Part shown: piece after piece, positions 23,098 through 34,501 of the stretch
Layout: each line of letters opens with the position of its first letter
How positions within the stretch are numbered: the stretch's first letter is position 1
NCBI GenBank assembly: GCA_036346205.1
Contig: JARFJB010002472.1
Span: 442,501-506,500 of the forward strand
From: Vesta saturnalis
Lineage: Eukaryota; Arthropoda; Insecta; Coleoptera; Lampyridae
Reading direction: 5' to 3'
Length of the DNA stretch: 64,000 nt
Made by a program: the position numbers and the translations under genes
The notes under the pieces: generated by a model
What the model saw: only the letters and a program-made list of their open reading frames with translations
The model's database searches: none
Told to the model about the DNA's origin: nothing

Positions 23098-24026
23098 ATG
23101 TCCGAAGTAAAAATAGGAGAAATTGAATATAGTCAAGATCTTTAGAAATGGTTAGAATGGGTCGAAGTTTCGACCGATGAAGAACAGCCTGAAGAAGAAA
23201 CAGATTCGGGAGAAGAGGATTTTGTCTTAGTAAGAGACCACAACTCCGAGTTAGATCAAGCTGCCGAAATGACAGATAATGAAGAAGAACGGAACACTGC
23301 ACAAGAGAATAACGGCTACCTTGAAAAGGATCGAACAAAGTGGGGAAAAATAGCTGACCATACAAATGCAACAACAATATCGTGTAATGTAGTCACACAC
23401 CTTCCTGGTCCAAAAAGTGATGTACGGGAAAAGAAATCAGAAACAGACATCTACAGCCTTCTTCTAAACAAGATTATTATCAATATTATGGTTACATCTA
23501 CCAATATTTGTATTAATAATGTTCGCACAACATTTTCTCGTGAAAGGGATGCACGACTTACCGAAATTAGTGCTTTCATCGGCATTCTATATCTGATTGG
23601 GACTACGCGATCTTCAAGAAAAAACCTGTCAAAATTATGAGATAACTCAAAGAATAATGGAATCAAGTCGTGCTACCTGTCCATGAGTGCGAAAAGATTC
23701 CGATTCTTACTAAGGTGTTTGCGGTCCGACAACGTTCGCATGACAGACAGGCAACAAAGGAATTGGACAAGCTTGTTCCTATTAGAAAGGTATTAGAACT
23801 ATTCATAAATCATTTTCAAACACCCCTGTGAACGAACAACTAATAGATTTTAGGGGAAATGGTTCGTTTAGGCAATATATACCTAGCAAACCCGGTAAGT
23901 ATGGGTTGAAAGTATTTGTCTCGTGTGATGCTAAGACAGCGTATACGATAAATGTAGAAACATTTCTTGGAGAACGTTGTTCTACGATTGGTGACACCCG
24001 TGAAGGCACAGATCGAAATATTACGG
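23098..24026 (+). pseudogene. piggyBac-type transposase, 5' part (relic 1)
   Basis: Starts MSEVKIGEIEYSQDL at 23098, with an acidic N-terminus (STDEEQPEEETDSGEEDFV), then the dimer/insertion region (LTEISAFIGILYLIGTTRSS, LSMSAKRFRFLLRCLRSDNV) and the beginning of the DDD catalytic domain in another frame (NEQLIDFRGNGSFRQYIPSK, then YGLKVFVSCDAKTAYTINVE) to RNITG at about 24026. There are several frameshifts and stops. The frame ends where the Harbinger-type sequence begins, and the C-terminal half with the cysteine-rich domain is absent. Confidence 0.85.
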
Positions 24027-24902
24027 GCGATAGTTGCCTGTACTGTACTGTTTACACGGAGAGCTGAAAATGTCAGTTGCTGGCCAGACACCGAGAGACG
24101 GACAGAAAATGGTGCTTTCAGCATTATTTTCACCTTCCAATCAATGAAATATGATAGTGCGAACAGTGATTAAATCGTTCACTACAGTATTATGTGCTGA
24201 AATAGAGAAAGCTGTTGAAAAGAAAAAAAGATGCGTTTGTGATAGAAGTTGGTTGAAGAAAAAACAATTCTGGAGCGACAAATAACATCATAAAAGAATT
24301 ATACCATGAAGACCCCAAGGAATGTAAAGCAGTAACGAGATTGACCCCGGATGAATTCGACATTCATTTGAATTTAATTGGACCAAAAAACAACGTAATA
24401 ACACATATAAGAGAAAAGCTTTACTTGCAAGAACGAAGTTAGAAATAATCTTAAATTTTCTTGGTGCAGGATTGCCGTTCATAATGCTGTCAATAATGCT
24501 CAAGATTTCAAAAGCTGCCATATCACAACTTATACCAGTAATATGGGATGTCATAATCACGTGAAGAATTAAAGAATTTTATTAAAGTAAGTAAAACTTT
24601 TTAACGTATTGTTTATTCTTTTATTGTTAAACAATATAAGTTGTTAAAATACAAAATGTGACAAATGAAAAAACTGTTAGAAATAAAAAAACAAGATAAC
24701 TAAACAATTGGACCATTTATAGGTCTGTATATGACATTGCTTGTTGAATTAGATCCATTGAACCATCATTGTGATTAGAATCTGAACCACAAGGTTTTGA
24801 GAATTCAGATTGTGGTGGCGCACATTGCAGGTTGGTGGGTGAATGACTTAAAAGACTGAAATGAGTATCCGATTAACTACATGGGGGGTAGAATATGATG
24901 AG

Positions 24903-25287
24903 CTACATAAGGGGTTGGCGACTGCATAAGCATACAAGTTTCTTACTGTATGCTGAAAGGATTTGCTGAATTTGATCTCTGGCATCCATCATATCGAACA
25001 ACGGCAATTGTCTTAGTTGATACGCTATACGTTTCCCGATCAAGTCATTCTCGTCTTCCTGTTGAAGGGAAGCGGGTTTTGCTAAGCTGATGTTACGTTC
25101 TTTCAATTCCTCAATAGCATCCTTAATTGCATTTTGTTGAGTGGGCACATTTAATATTATCTTAAGCAGTAACTTTTTTATAATGGGGTTTGTAGGTTTT
25201 AAAATTTCCGTTGCATCACATTTTACATTTCAGTTATGTTCGGATATTTCCTGATTGTCTTCTTTGGTTTCATATGTCACTCTTGGA
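24903..25287 (-). CDS. BESS-type C-terminal exon of Harbinger accessory (MADF/Myb-like) protein
   Basis: The exon follows a TTTACTTTCAG acceptor (25288-25298) and reads SPRVTYETKEDNQEISEHN, a stop, then NVPTQQNAIKDAIEELKERN and FGKR-like GKRIAYQLRQLPLFDMMDAR DQIQQIL to a stop at 24903. The last segment is the BESS motif that ends many MADF DNA-binding proteins. It lies antisense inside the intron of the Harbinger transposase. The one internal stop near 25235 suggests decay, although the last 81 codons are open. The matching N-terminal exon is proposed at 29110-29331. Confidence 0.7.
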
Positions 25288-25554
25288 CTGAAAGTAAAAC
25301 ATTAACTATTAATTCACTTTTTTCAGATTCCAAATGCAAAATAACGGAAAGTCGCACAAGTAAGGTTTCATGAAAAATGGAATTTTTCGGGCAGTTGCGG
25401 CTCGATCGATTGAAAACACATTGTTATTCAAGCCAACTGTAGCAGTGAATTATTATAACTATAAATAAACCAACAGTATTGTTCTATTGGCAATTGTAGT
25501 TCATGACTGCTATTTTCAGTACATAGATATAGGTTCATACGGTAGAAATGCAGA

Positions 25555-28500
25555 TTTTTTTTTATGATTGTGGACCTGAACAGGCTAAATTTGGCTTATC
25601 GTGCTAAAGAACTCAGGAACACCAAGAAGAATGGATAGAGGGATAATGAATTGCCAATAGATTCCTATGAACAGCTACCTTAAAATTTCTCATATCATAA
25701 GTAAGAGGAAAACAGGAACTAGGGAGATCATTCCAGAGTTTAGAAGCCGTGTAGAAAAATGTGGATTGCGCCCGTTTGGTACGACAAGTGGAGATTTTTA
25801 CTGCATACTGATGATGTGAATGAGCGAACCGAGTATTTCTCGCAAAGATAGCCCGAGATGGTATCAAAGAATATAATTCAGCAGCCGTTTTAATAACGAT
25901 AATACAAAGAAAGGACTGAAACCATCCTTCTATGTTCAAGGGACTGTATGTGAGAAGTTAAGGACGGGTCATTTATAAGCATAATCGCTCTCTTTTGAAT
26001 ACGATCAACGACATCGAGAGCGTATAGGGGAGCACTAACCCAGAGGTGAGAAGATGGTCAACCCATGAGAGATTTGAAGATACAGTCATACCCAACAGAG
26101 TAATAGAGTCTGAAAACTTAAGAACTGAGCCATTCATACTTACAACAGGAAATGATCGATCTTTTTTGGCGGACATAAGGCAACACTGAGTTTTGTTAGT
26201 ATTAAATTTAACTAGATTATTGCTTCCCCGTTCGAGAATACGTTGAATGTCTTTGTTGATTGAATTTGCCATTTCAGCTTTAATTTCTTGATTTGACATA
26301 GAAGGTGGATTATCACTATGAGTAGACTAAGATGAACTACAGTGAAGAGTGCTGTCGTTAGCAAAGCAATGGATGGGGTTAGTTGTTGAAGAAATAAGGT
26401 CATTTATGTATAGCAGAAAAAGTGTAGGCGCTATAATGGATCCCTGTGGTACACCCACGTTAATGCTAAATTCTTTTGAAATAAAGTCATCAACTACGAC
26501 ACGTATTCGTCTTTTATCAAGGAAACTAGAAACCCAGTTGACGAGCGTATCATTTAACCCAAATGAGGTGAGTTTGGCAAGTAAACACTTATGTCAAACT
26601 TGGTCAAATGCCTTTGAGATATCTAAAGCGACTACAAATGTTTCATCGGACTGCTCTACTGTATTGTTCCAAACTTGGGTTACATATGAAAGAAGATCGC
26701 CTGTGGAACGACTTTGGCTAAACCCATATTGGTGGTCACTAAGGAGTTTGTTAGTTTCAAGGAACATGAGCAGTTGCTGATTGATGGCTTTTTCCACGAT
26801 TTTAGACAAAATGGAAGTGGTGGCAATTGGTCGGTAGTTTGAGGGATCGGTCTTATCGGTTTTTTTGGGAATAGGTTGAATATTTGCTAACTTCCATGAT
26901 GAAGGGAATTCCGCAGAAGACATAGAGCTTAGATAAGACTGGTGCTAGTTCGGGGGAACATTTCTTTAAGACAATAGCTGGGATACCGTCTGGGCCAGTC
27001 CCCTTAATGAGATCAAGCCTACTGATGATCGATTCCAAGAGCTTGTACCGAAAATGAATTGGTTTCATAGCGTATAAAGAAGAGTTGACTAGGGGCACAT
27101 ATTTTCCAGAATCATTTCGACAAAATCCACAAAAACATTGGCTTTGTTTACAGAATCAGCAACTACCGATCCGTCAATAGACGCTAGGGGGGAAATGAAG
27201 TTGTTCCAAAGTTTTTACTACTGGCTCTAGCTAAAGACCAAAATTTACGACTACCTAATGGAGATGTAGCTAGTTCATTGCATTTTCGTTGTTCGAACAA
27301 CTTTTTAGTTTTACTGATTTCACTTTTGCAGATATTTCTAGCACCAACGTATTCTACATGACTGTGGACCGATTTATTAGATTTCCATTTAATGTAATAT
27401 TTATTTTTTAAAGTTATTGCATCAGCACAAGCCTTATTAAACCAGGGTTGAGAACGTGAATGACCTATACGGTACTGTTTTTTGGGAATGTATCACTCCA
27501 TTCCCATGAGGATGACTTCAGATACTGAAAGAGCGATGTCCGAAGAAGAGGACGACTTAAAACAATATTCACGCCATGGAAAGGTTGCAAAGAAATCCCG
27601 TAAATCACTCCCACGATCTGACTTAAAACACCACAAGGTTCTATCGGTTTTGCAAACAACAGTGGAATTAGGTACAGTAGAAATGATTTTTATTAGACAA
27701 TGGTCGGAAAACCTAAAGGCGAAAGAACGGAAGTTTTATAATCAAGAGGGTTTGATGTAAGAAAGAGCATGAAATAGCAAATGTTTCTGCACTGTGACCA
27801 GCGGGATTTGTAGTAGATGGAAACTGAAGCCAATTAGAGTTATGAACATTGAAATCGCCTACAATTGAGATATCGCAAGAAGGAAACTGAGACAGGAGAT
27901 AGTCAACTTTCATACTAAGGTAATAGAAGAAGTCTTGTAAGTTACTGTCATTAGGAGACCTATAAATGCAACAGTAGAATTTCACTAAATTAGGAGCAGA
28001 ATGTTTAAACCAAATCACGTCAAAATTTTTATTTTTTAAGGAAGAAACCCTCTTGCAAGTAATTCTGTCCTTGATAGGCACATACGCCTCCTTTATATCG
28101 AAAGTTAGAGTGAAGGTGGTATTGAGGAAATTGCAAGTCTGGTGACTAGGAGCTTTCAGAGGAGACTTGTGTTTCAGATAGAAACAAAATATCAGGTTGT
28201 AATTGTTCAAGATGTTGGTGAATAGCAATAAGATTAGAACTGATACAGCGGGTGTTGCAGTAGTGAATCAGAAAGTTGATACTTTCGATGACCGATGTCG
28301 CTTTGGACCTGCCCTCCCGAACATCCGAATGGGGTAGGATTTTACGTCCGAAATTTATTACCCTAGAAACCACAGTCATCTTATTTTTTAATTTGGGACT
28401 TTTAATCCGATAGGAAGACAGTGAGGGCAAGAAGGAAGAATAAGGATGAGAATAGATCAAGGATGATGGAAAAGGTAACCGGAAGCCTTTACCGAGCTTA

Positions 28501-28590
28501 GAAAATCGGAGACTCAATATTAAGGAGCCCATGGTAAGGGTGGTGGTACCTCCCCGGCTGGCATTGAGTATACATGCCTACCACCTGAAA
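25555..28590 (-). mobile_element. LINE (Jockey/CR1-like, family A), near full length, inside Harbinger
   Basis: A minus-strand LINE whose 3' end is a poly-A (T run at 25555-25563) and whose 5' end is at about 28590. Flanks are imperfectly duplicated: AAATGCAGAT before it and AATGGAATGGAT after it. The host reading frame resumes at once (GRNAD then GRIFQNS), so the insertion point is well fixed. About 3.0 kb. A second copy of the family is at 46600-49400. Confidence 0.85.
25613..28532 (-). pseudogene. LINE ORF2: AP-endonuclease and reverse transcriptase (family A)
   Basis: Order on the minus strand: endonuclease start (FLIHYCNTRCISSNLIAIHQ, LQPDILFLSETQ, about 28260-28150); endonuclease centre (FYCCIYRSPNDSNLQDFFYY, SIVGDFNVHNSNWL, to about 27713); RT palm (LIKGTGPDGIPAIVLK, NYRPIATTSILSKIVEKAI, SQSRSTGDLL, VVALDISKAFDQV, 27098-26594); the catalytic block FANDSTLHCSSS (FADD changed to FAND) near 26340; and the C-terminal region (NTRFAHSHHQYAV, LWNDLPSSCFP) to 25613. 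Frameshifts and the lost catalytic Asp make it inactive. It is an APE-type non-LTR retrotransposon. Confidence 0.9.
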
Positions 28591-29109
28591 AATGGAATGG
28601 ATGGTAGAATTTTTCAAAACAGTTCCCTGTAGCATCTTCTAGAAAATAACTTACTACCTGAAGGACGTGTACTAGTTGAAGATGATGCTTTCCCCTTGAA
28701 ATCTTACTTACTGGAGCCCTACAAAACTGTACCAACAGTTAAAGAAAGAATATATAATTACAGGTAAAACAGGGCTAGAAGTATTGCGAAAAATGCATTT
28801 GGTATGACATCTAGTCGGTTTCAGGTTTACGAAAACCAATCCAACTTGAACCAACAGCAATAAAGATTGTCCGAACTATATATACGCTGTATAGCTACAC
28901 CAAACTGGTATACATCACCAGGAAGTGTATATTATGAAGATATTGTAAACTTTACCATTAGACTGGGACAGTCGAAAAAAATGAGAGAAAAACTGACAGA
29001 TAGATATAGAGACTTTTTTCTGTGGGGAAGGGGCTATTGGATGGCAAAATAATATGATAGGAATGTGATTCTGTTTAAATTTCATTGTATATTTTAAAAT
29101 TGATTATTT

Positions 29110-29331
29110 TCATTATAGAGTCCATCAAATCAAAGCATTTTATGGATGGTTTGTATTCAGCATCTGGTGGCTATTTTGATAATTTCTTGGTTATACGTTG
29201 AACCCCCTTTTCCAACTTAATCTTTTTCCAATATGTTGTAAGGATGCATTTATGAAATCTCTGATTTTGTAATTAGGGTCAAAAGTGGTTCATGAACTGC
29301 AGATTGTGTTGGGAGAATCATGTTTCAGACA
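29110..29331 (-). pseudogene. MADF-like N-terminal exon of Harbinger accessory protein
   Basis: On the minus strand an ATG at 29331 opens MSET, a stop, FSQHNLQFMNHF; in the next frame it continues DPNYKIRDFINASLQHIGKR LSWK, then VEKGVQRITKKLSK. The DxNYKxRDxxNxxWxxI pattern resembles the front half of a MADF domain. It is followed on the same strand, 3.8 kb on (about 0.8 kb without the LINE), by the BESS exon. Stops and frameshifts are present. The match is moderate and could be wrong. Confidence 0.45.
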
Positions 29332-29644
29332 TGGTGAAAAATGTAATTCAAATTATTATAAATTATTGTTATTGTGAATATTCTAAGAACACTTCTCTAT
29401 TAATGCGTCGTGGGAAGGGAACTTGGCCACTAGTCGGGCAGTTAATTTGGCTGTAGTTCACACAAGGAGAGTCGTGAGTAAACCTACTGTCGTGTGATGT
29501 ACTGGGGGAAGGCGAGTGGACAGTGAAAACAAAAAAATGTTATAGTAGCTCGCACTGCTGTCCTACTTGCTTTGTCAGTAACTTGCATGATATGTTATGC
29601 ACAATGACAGTAGCTTTAGGCAGTTACTGCCTACGGCAACTCGC

Positions 29645-32600
29645 ATGCTAGCGTGCACTGTGCAAACACACACTATTACTGAAAGTAATGGAGGTAACTG
29701 CTAACTATTATCAGACGGGAACAAATTTAGCGTCGAAAATACTAAAGGTTTCGGAAAGAGTAAAGCTGAAAAAGAAGAAAAAACTGTTAGTGTCACTAAT
29801 ATTTGATATTTATATAATAAAATAGCCGGATTAGAATTTTGCTTGAAACTACATCTTTCAATGTTCAGTAGTAACTATTGTTTTTGTTGAAATCCAAAAA
29901 TTTTAGATTTCCTTCTTAAAATGTCTTTTGCATTAAATAGGTTATCAAATAAACCGTATTATTTTAGAAGAAATGGATTTTCACTGTGAAACCAAATAAT
30001 GCAAACGTTTAAGAAAATATCTTGCTTTAATTCCAGTGCAGTGGTGCATTTACATTAGTTTTGCTGGTTATTAAGGAACAGAAAAGATAATGATCTCTAC
30101 AGTTTACAATATAATTGTAACCTGAGTGAATTTAATCTAAAATGGATCTAATTACATTATAAAATAAGTCAAAGTAATGAACGGAAATAAGATTCTTTAA
30201 TAAAATCAAAATTGTTATTCGTCTGATAATAAGTCTACCATGAAATAAAAAAAAATCTTTTAACAAGGTGTAGTATAAATTTGTTTAACAATGTCATTAT
30301 TACACAATATTGAATTAATGTAGAAAATAGCATGCATCCTTTATACACGTGACTCCCTGTTTCAGTAGAAGCCGTAATGTGAAACACAATTATTAAAGTA
30401 CACGGCAGAAATTTGCATGATTACTTGGTGGCTTAAAGAGCGTTTTAAAAGTTCGGCTACAATGTCATTTGCATAACAAGTAAGGGAATTTACCTAGAAC
30501 CACTTTCGTTTATGTCTCTGTACTTAGCTTTACTGGAAAGATATGGCAAATTGTAGCATTATTTTATGGAGTAATTTTTTCCTTGACAGGAGAACACGAA
30601 TTATGTTTTGAATATTTAAATAGTTTTTTTAATGGCTCCAAGTTTGAGCGTTCTAAATATACTGCTTACTAAGGGGTTTCCAAAAAACGATAACTTTATT
30701 CGTATTTGGTGCTTACATTTTCTTGGACACCAAAGTAGTTTCATATGTATGTATATATTTACTTGGTTAAAGTTACACTTTTAAGTAGAATACTGTTAAA
30801 TTTCAAGATCCCCCATGAAAAATTGTTTTATAAAGCTAAATACAACCAGAGTAACCTAGCTGTAGGTGTCACAGATTCCAGTAGTAGATGTGTTGCGTTT
30901 GTACTAGCTTTAGCAGTTGAAGTAACTCTAAGATATGGAGAGTGCGAATGTTAACCAGTTTTTCCTCTCTGCAGAGGTATGTGAATATAATTTCCCTCTT
31001 CCCAAAATGAAGGATGCGAGATATAGATAAAGATATTGTTTTATCATTTTCCTCTAAGAATGTATAACCTTTATTTTCAATTACAAATTATTTACTTTTA
31101 TATATTATTTAAGACACATTATCTGCGGTCAACATATTCCATGTTGAAAACGGAATTGATTGCTAATAAAAATGTGGGCACATCAAAGTATGTCTTGTTA
31201 AAACTGATAATGTCAATCATCTAATAATTAAGGTAAAAGTTCTTTTTGTTTTTTTTTATAACAGATTTATCACCCCATTGATACGTGACAATTTTCAGTA
31301 TGTGGAGCATATACAAAGGTATACAGGTTAAAGCATGTGCACATAACTTCCTTATGCCTGGGTCATGTTACGTTACAAAGACCAAATACTTTTTATATTA
31401 AATGTACACAATTCTTATGTTCAATTTAGAAATTATAAATAAATGTGTACGTATGCAAATATTTTTATTATGAAAAGATAATAAGTATTAGGTATTGGAC
31501 AGCATACACCCAGTCCGACTAAAAAATGCATATATACGCATCAGGACATCCTCCTGTATTTGCATAACTTGTTCGCTTGCTTTCGCAAGATTCATGTACT
31601 GATTCTGACACGCCTTGTTATTTCTCAAAGTCTTCATCTTTCTTTTCGCGCTTTCCACTGCATTTCACTACCATTTTGAAAACATGACACGTCTAATTCT
31701 ACCTGCTTACATTTGCTACATCAATCGTTCCTCGTGTATAACTTTAATATGACTAATCCAACTAAGGGTGCTTCTTTAATTCTTCATCGGCGCATTCATA
31801 ACAAACTCAGGCGCAATACATCTGAGAGATGCTGTTTGTAGGAATATTTTTTTAAAAGCTCCGTTGAGAGAAAATATTGTTTTTAGTAAATTGGTAATCA
31901 TATTCATTATTATTTATTCATATAAACAATAATTTAACAATTGAACTACTTAAAAACAGCACAGAAGTCAAAATACAAAAAAACAAAAATTATAAGAACT
32001 CATTGGGCTTTTTTCGATTTTCGTAAAATGCGTCACTGTCTTTGTCCAATTTGCCGATATTACAGGCATGCCTGGCCTCTATTAACACATATATTTTTAT
32101 CCCATATTTGTTGGGTTTTGTTATGTTATGTTATGTTACTAAAATCTACATCTGCGAAAACCTTCAAGATTCTTTTCGTTCGTTACATTTTGTCCCAATT
32201 TTTTCAGCAATCGGTACCATGTTTTCTCTAATACTTTCTCTTTCAGGTTTACTCCACATTCAAACTTCTTCTTTAAAGTTCTGCATACCTCATGCTCACA
32301 TCTCCGCTACCAGCTTTGTTTGCGTTCAACCTCTTCCACCACTTTGGTGTTGAACAGTTTAACTGAAAGGCGCTCTCCTAGTCATGCATTACATCTTATC
32401 GTTAACCAGATTTCTAGCACCAGCGACAATCATGCTTTTAGATTTCCCTCCCTTTCATGTTTACATATATTTCATGTATAGAATGGGTTATGGCAGCAAA
32501 CAATGTTTCAACTGCACTATTAACTTTTACAGCATAAATTACCACAGATCGTTACGTAATTTAATTTTTGAAATCACGCGGGACCGCACTAAACGAAAGG

Positions 32601-34497
32601 TGTCTTCTAACTTGCTCTTTTGTAGATAACCACATTAATCTTGGAAACGTCACCAAATATTAACCCGCTGGTGTAAATCATCCTAGGAAATTCAAGGTCA
32701 ATAACCCAAGATGTCTAAATCTTCTTCAAATATATCATATCTTCATCTTTTCTTAGTTTATGATAGCTATTATCGTGTAAAATTGCAAATTCAATAACAA
32801 ACGCTTACGAAACGAAGTTCTGTATGTTAGGTTATGGTTTATGACAAAATACATTTGTCAAAAATGCGCGATCAATTTCTTAACACAAAGTAGAACTTCA
32901 GCTTCCGTATTTCATGGCTTAAATTTAAGCAACTTTTCGGTTACGTAAGATGTGCTTAGACCTCGGTTCAAGGAAAAATGCGAACTTAAGTATAGCTTAA
33001 GAATAAGTAATGCTTAACTATCTAGGTGCAAATGGTCATTAGACAACCTTGACTCATTCAATACAACAGCCATTTAACCTTGACCTACTTTTTAGCATAG
33101 ACAACAGCCTGTCCTTCAGATAAGTTTTCACCATCAGAGTGAGAGTGACCTTAAACTGAGCCACAACCGGCCCTATATGACTACAAAACCCAAAAAGATA
33201 AGTATTCTAAATATGTGTAATAATAGTAAAAGTTTACACTTTCAACAATGGAATCTTTGATTTGAAGAGATCAACGAATTGAACTGTATTATATTTGTGG
33301 ACCTATGAGTATTTTTTTAAATTTAAAATTATGTTCATGTTCGGCTGTGGGTTAAGTCGAGATCATTTAAATCTCGGGATTAAGAAATATGATTGGTGCA
33401 AACTGATCTGAATACTACGTTATTTTGTTAAATAATGACCAATCACATTTTTTAATCCACAGATTAAAGCTTTAGGTATATGTGTGCAACCGGCCTCATG
33501 TAACCCAAATTGAATTACCTATACAGTTTTGCTTATAAATGCTAATAAAATTTGACTTAACAGAGTTTTTCGTTCGATCATTCGTATTTATCAATTTACA
33601 TTCACTTTACTCCCCACAATTTATTGGTTGCTTTGGTTAATAAAAACAAATAAGGCGGCTAAGTGATTATTTACCGTTTAACAAAACGGTATGCATTTAT
33701 ATCCATATAAACTATTACTATACAATTTCGCTTACTTAACTTCTCCAAAGAATTAAAAAGAGACAGACTGGACGAAAAAATTTATAAGCTGCATAAAAGT
33801 TAAGGGTTTAACTGGTTTCGGACAATAGTCGTTTTGTTCCGTCTTCGACGAGTAAATAGCCCTTATGGTTAATACTTAGTACAATATACCTAATAAATTT
33901 CTTTGTAAGGTATAATACTTTTGTTATCATCCTGCATAACAGATTTGCGATTAAATGGAAAATAAGTATTTCATTATCTGTGTTTAAAATTTATGTAAAT
34001 TTCATTAATATATAGGGTTACTCATCAAACTTATGTTAAAACTTACATTAAACGTGCATTAAACAATTCATTGTACCGTGGAACCCATTACAACTTAAAC
34101 CACTTACAATGTATGTTGCAGTTCTGAGTGCATGCAGTTTAGTCCTTAATGTTTGTTAACTAACTCAAACATTACACACAGTGAAAATTAGTTATTAACT
34201 GTGTAAATGTAATACTGCTTTTAAATATAACTATACAGTAGTACTATTAATGGTAAAACGTATGCAGGGCAGTTCTCGTAATAATTTTCAACTACTGATT
34301 AAAATTAAATTTACATATGTGTATTATACAAGTTTACATTTACATTGAATATTAATTATTTACTATGAATTTATGAGTTATTTGTCAGTCACCATAGAAA
34401 CCAAAATTCCGATTGATCCGTAATTAAATGTAATTTGGTTACTTCGTGGACGTAGACATTAATTATCATGCTGTTGTAACGATTCTGTACATCTACT
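29645..34497. other. long AT-rich stretch, no gene or transposon recognised
   Basis: All open frames here are short and lack domains. Local structures: the palindrome GCTTAAATTTAAGC near 32935, a stem-loop at 33376-33458, a 17-base near-direct repeat (CAACCGGCC...) at about 33169 and 33488, and a stem TAATGTTTG/CAAACATTA near 34148. A minus-strand frame near 31640-31500 (KASEQVMQIQEDVLMRIYAF) is protein-like but unrecognised. Confidence 0.45.
33376..33458. repeat. imperfect stem-loop with 20-bp arms
   Basis: GGGATTAAGAAATATGATTG at 33376 pairs with the block ending TTTAATCC at 33458 with two or three mismatches; the loop is about 40 bases. It may be the core of a small fold-back MITE. Confidence 0.6.
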
Positions 34498-34501
34498 TTA
34501 A

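Larger units (their letters stand above)
24150..29052 (+). pseudogene. Harbinger (HARBI1-like) transposase, spliced and split by a LINE
   Basis: Exon 1 (to 24586): EIEKAVEKKKR..., then NNIIKELYHEDPKECKAVTR and LTPDEFDIHLNLIGPK, ending KISKAAISQLIPVIWDVI and a GTAAGT donor. A 740-bp intron ends with TTTTTTCAG at 25326. Exon 2 reads FHEKWNF, GSID-KHIVIQA (first catalytic Asp), TNSIVLLAIV and YIDIGSYGRNAD, where the LINE interrupts at 25554. It resumes at 28600 with RIFQNSSL, LENNLLPEGRVLVEDDAFPL (second Asp), KERIYNYR (Glu of the usual NYRLSRARRxxENAFG changed, as the frame reads AKNAFG) and TSPGSVYYEDIVNFTIRLG, stop at 29052. Stops and frameshifts are present in both exons. It would have been a nuclear DDE nuclease acting with the MADF-type partner. 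Confidence 0.85.
24027..29644. mobile_element. PIF/Harbinger-type DNA transposon containing a LINE
   Basis: A Harbinger transposase on the plus strand and a MADF/BESS-type accessory protein on the minus strand lie together, the two-gene make-up of PIF/Harbinger elements. Candidate inverted ends are 24027-24050 and 29621-29644 (both reading inward GCGA..GTTGCC..GTA). The left one falls exactly where the piggyBac frame stops after RNITG. A 3-kb LINE (25555 to about 28590) sits within the transposase. Without it the element is about 2.6 kb. End assignments are tentative. Confidence 0.65.

Noticed and set aside
26349..26780. Plus-strand 143-codon frame
   Set aside because: Antisense shadow of the LINE reverse transcriptase.
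31941..32629. Overlapping plus-strand frames as a gene
   Set aside because: No recognisable domain on either strand; a Lys-rich minus-strand frame here was also not identifiable.
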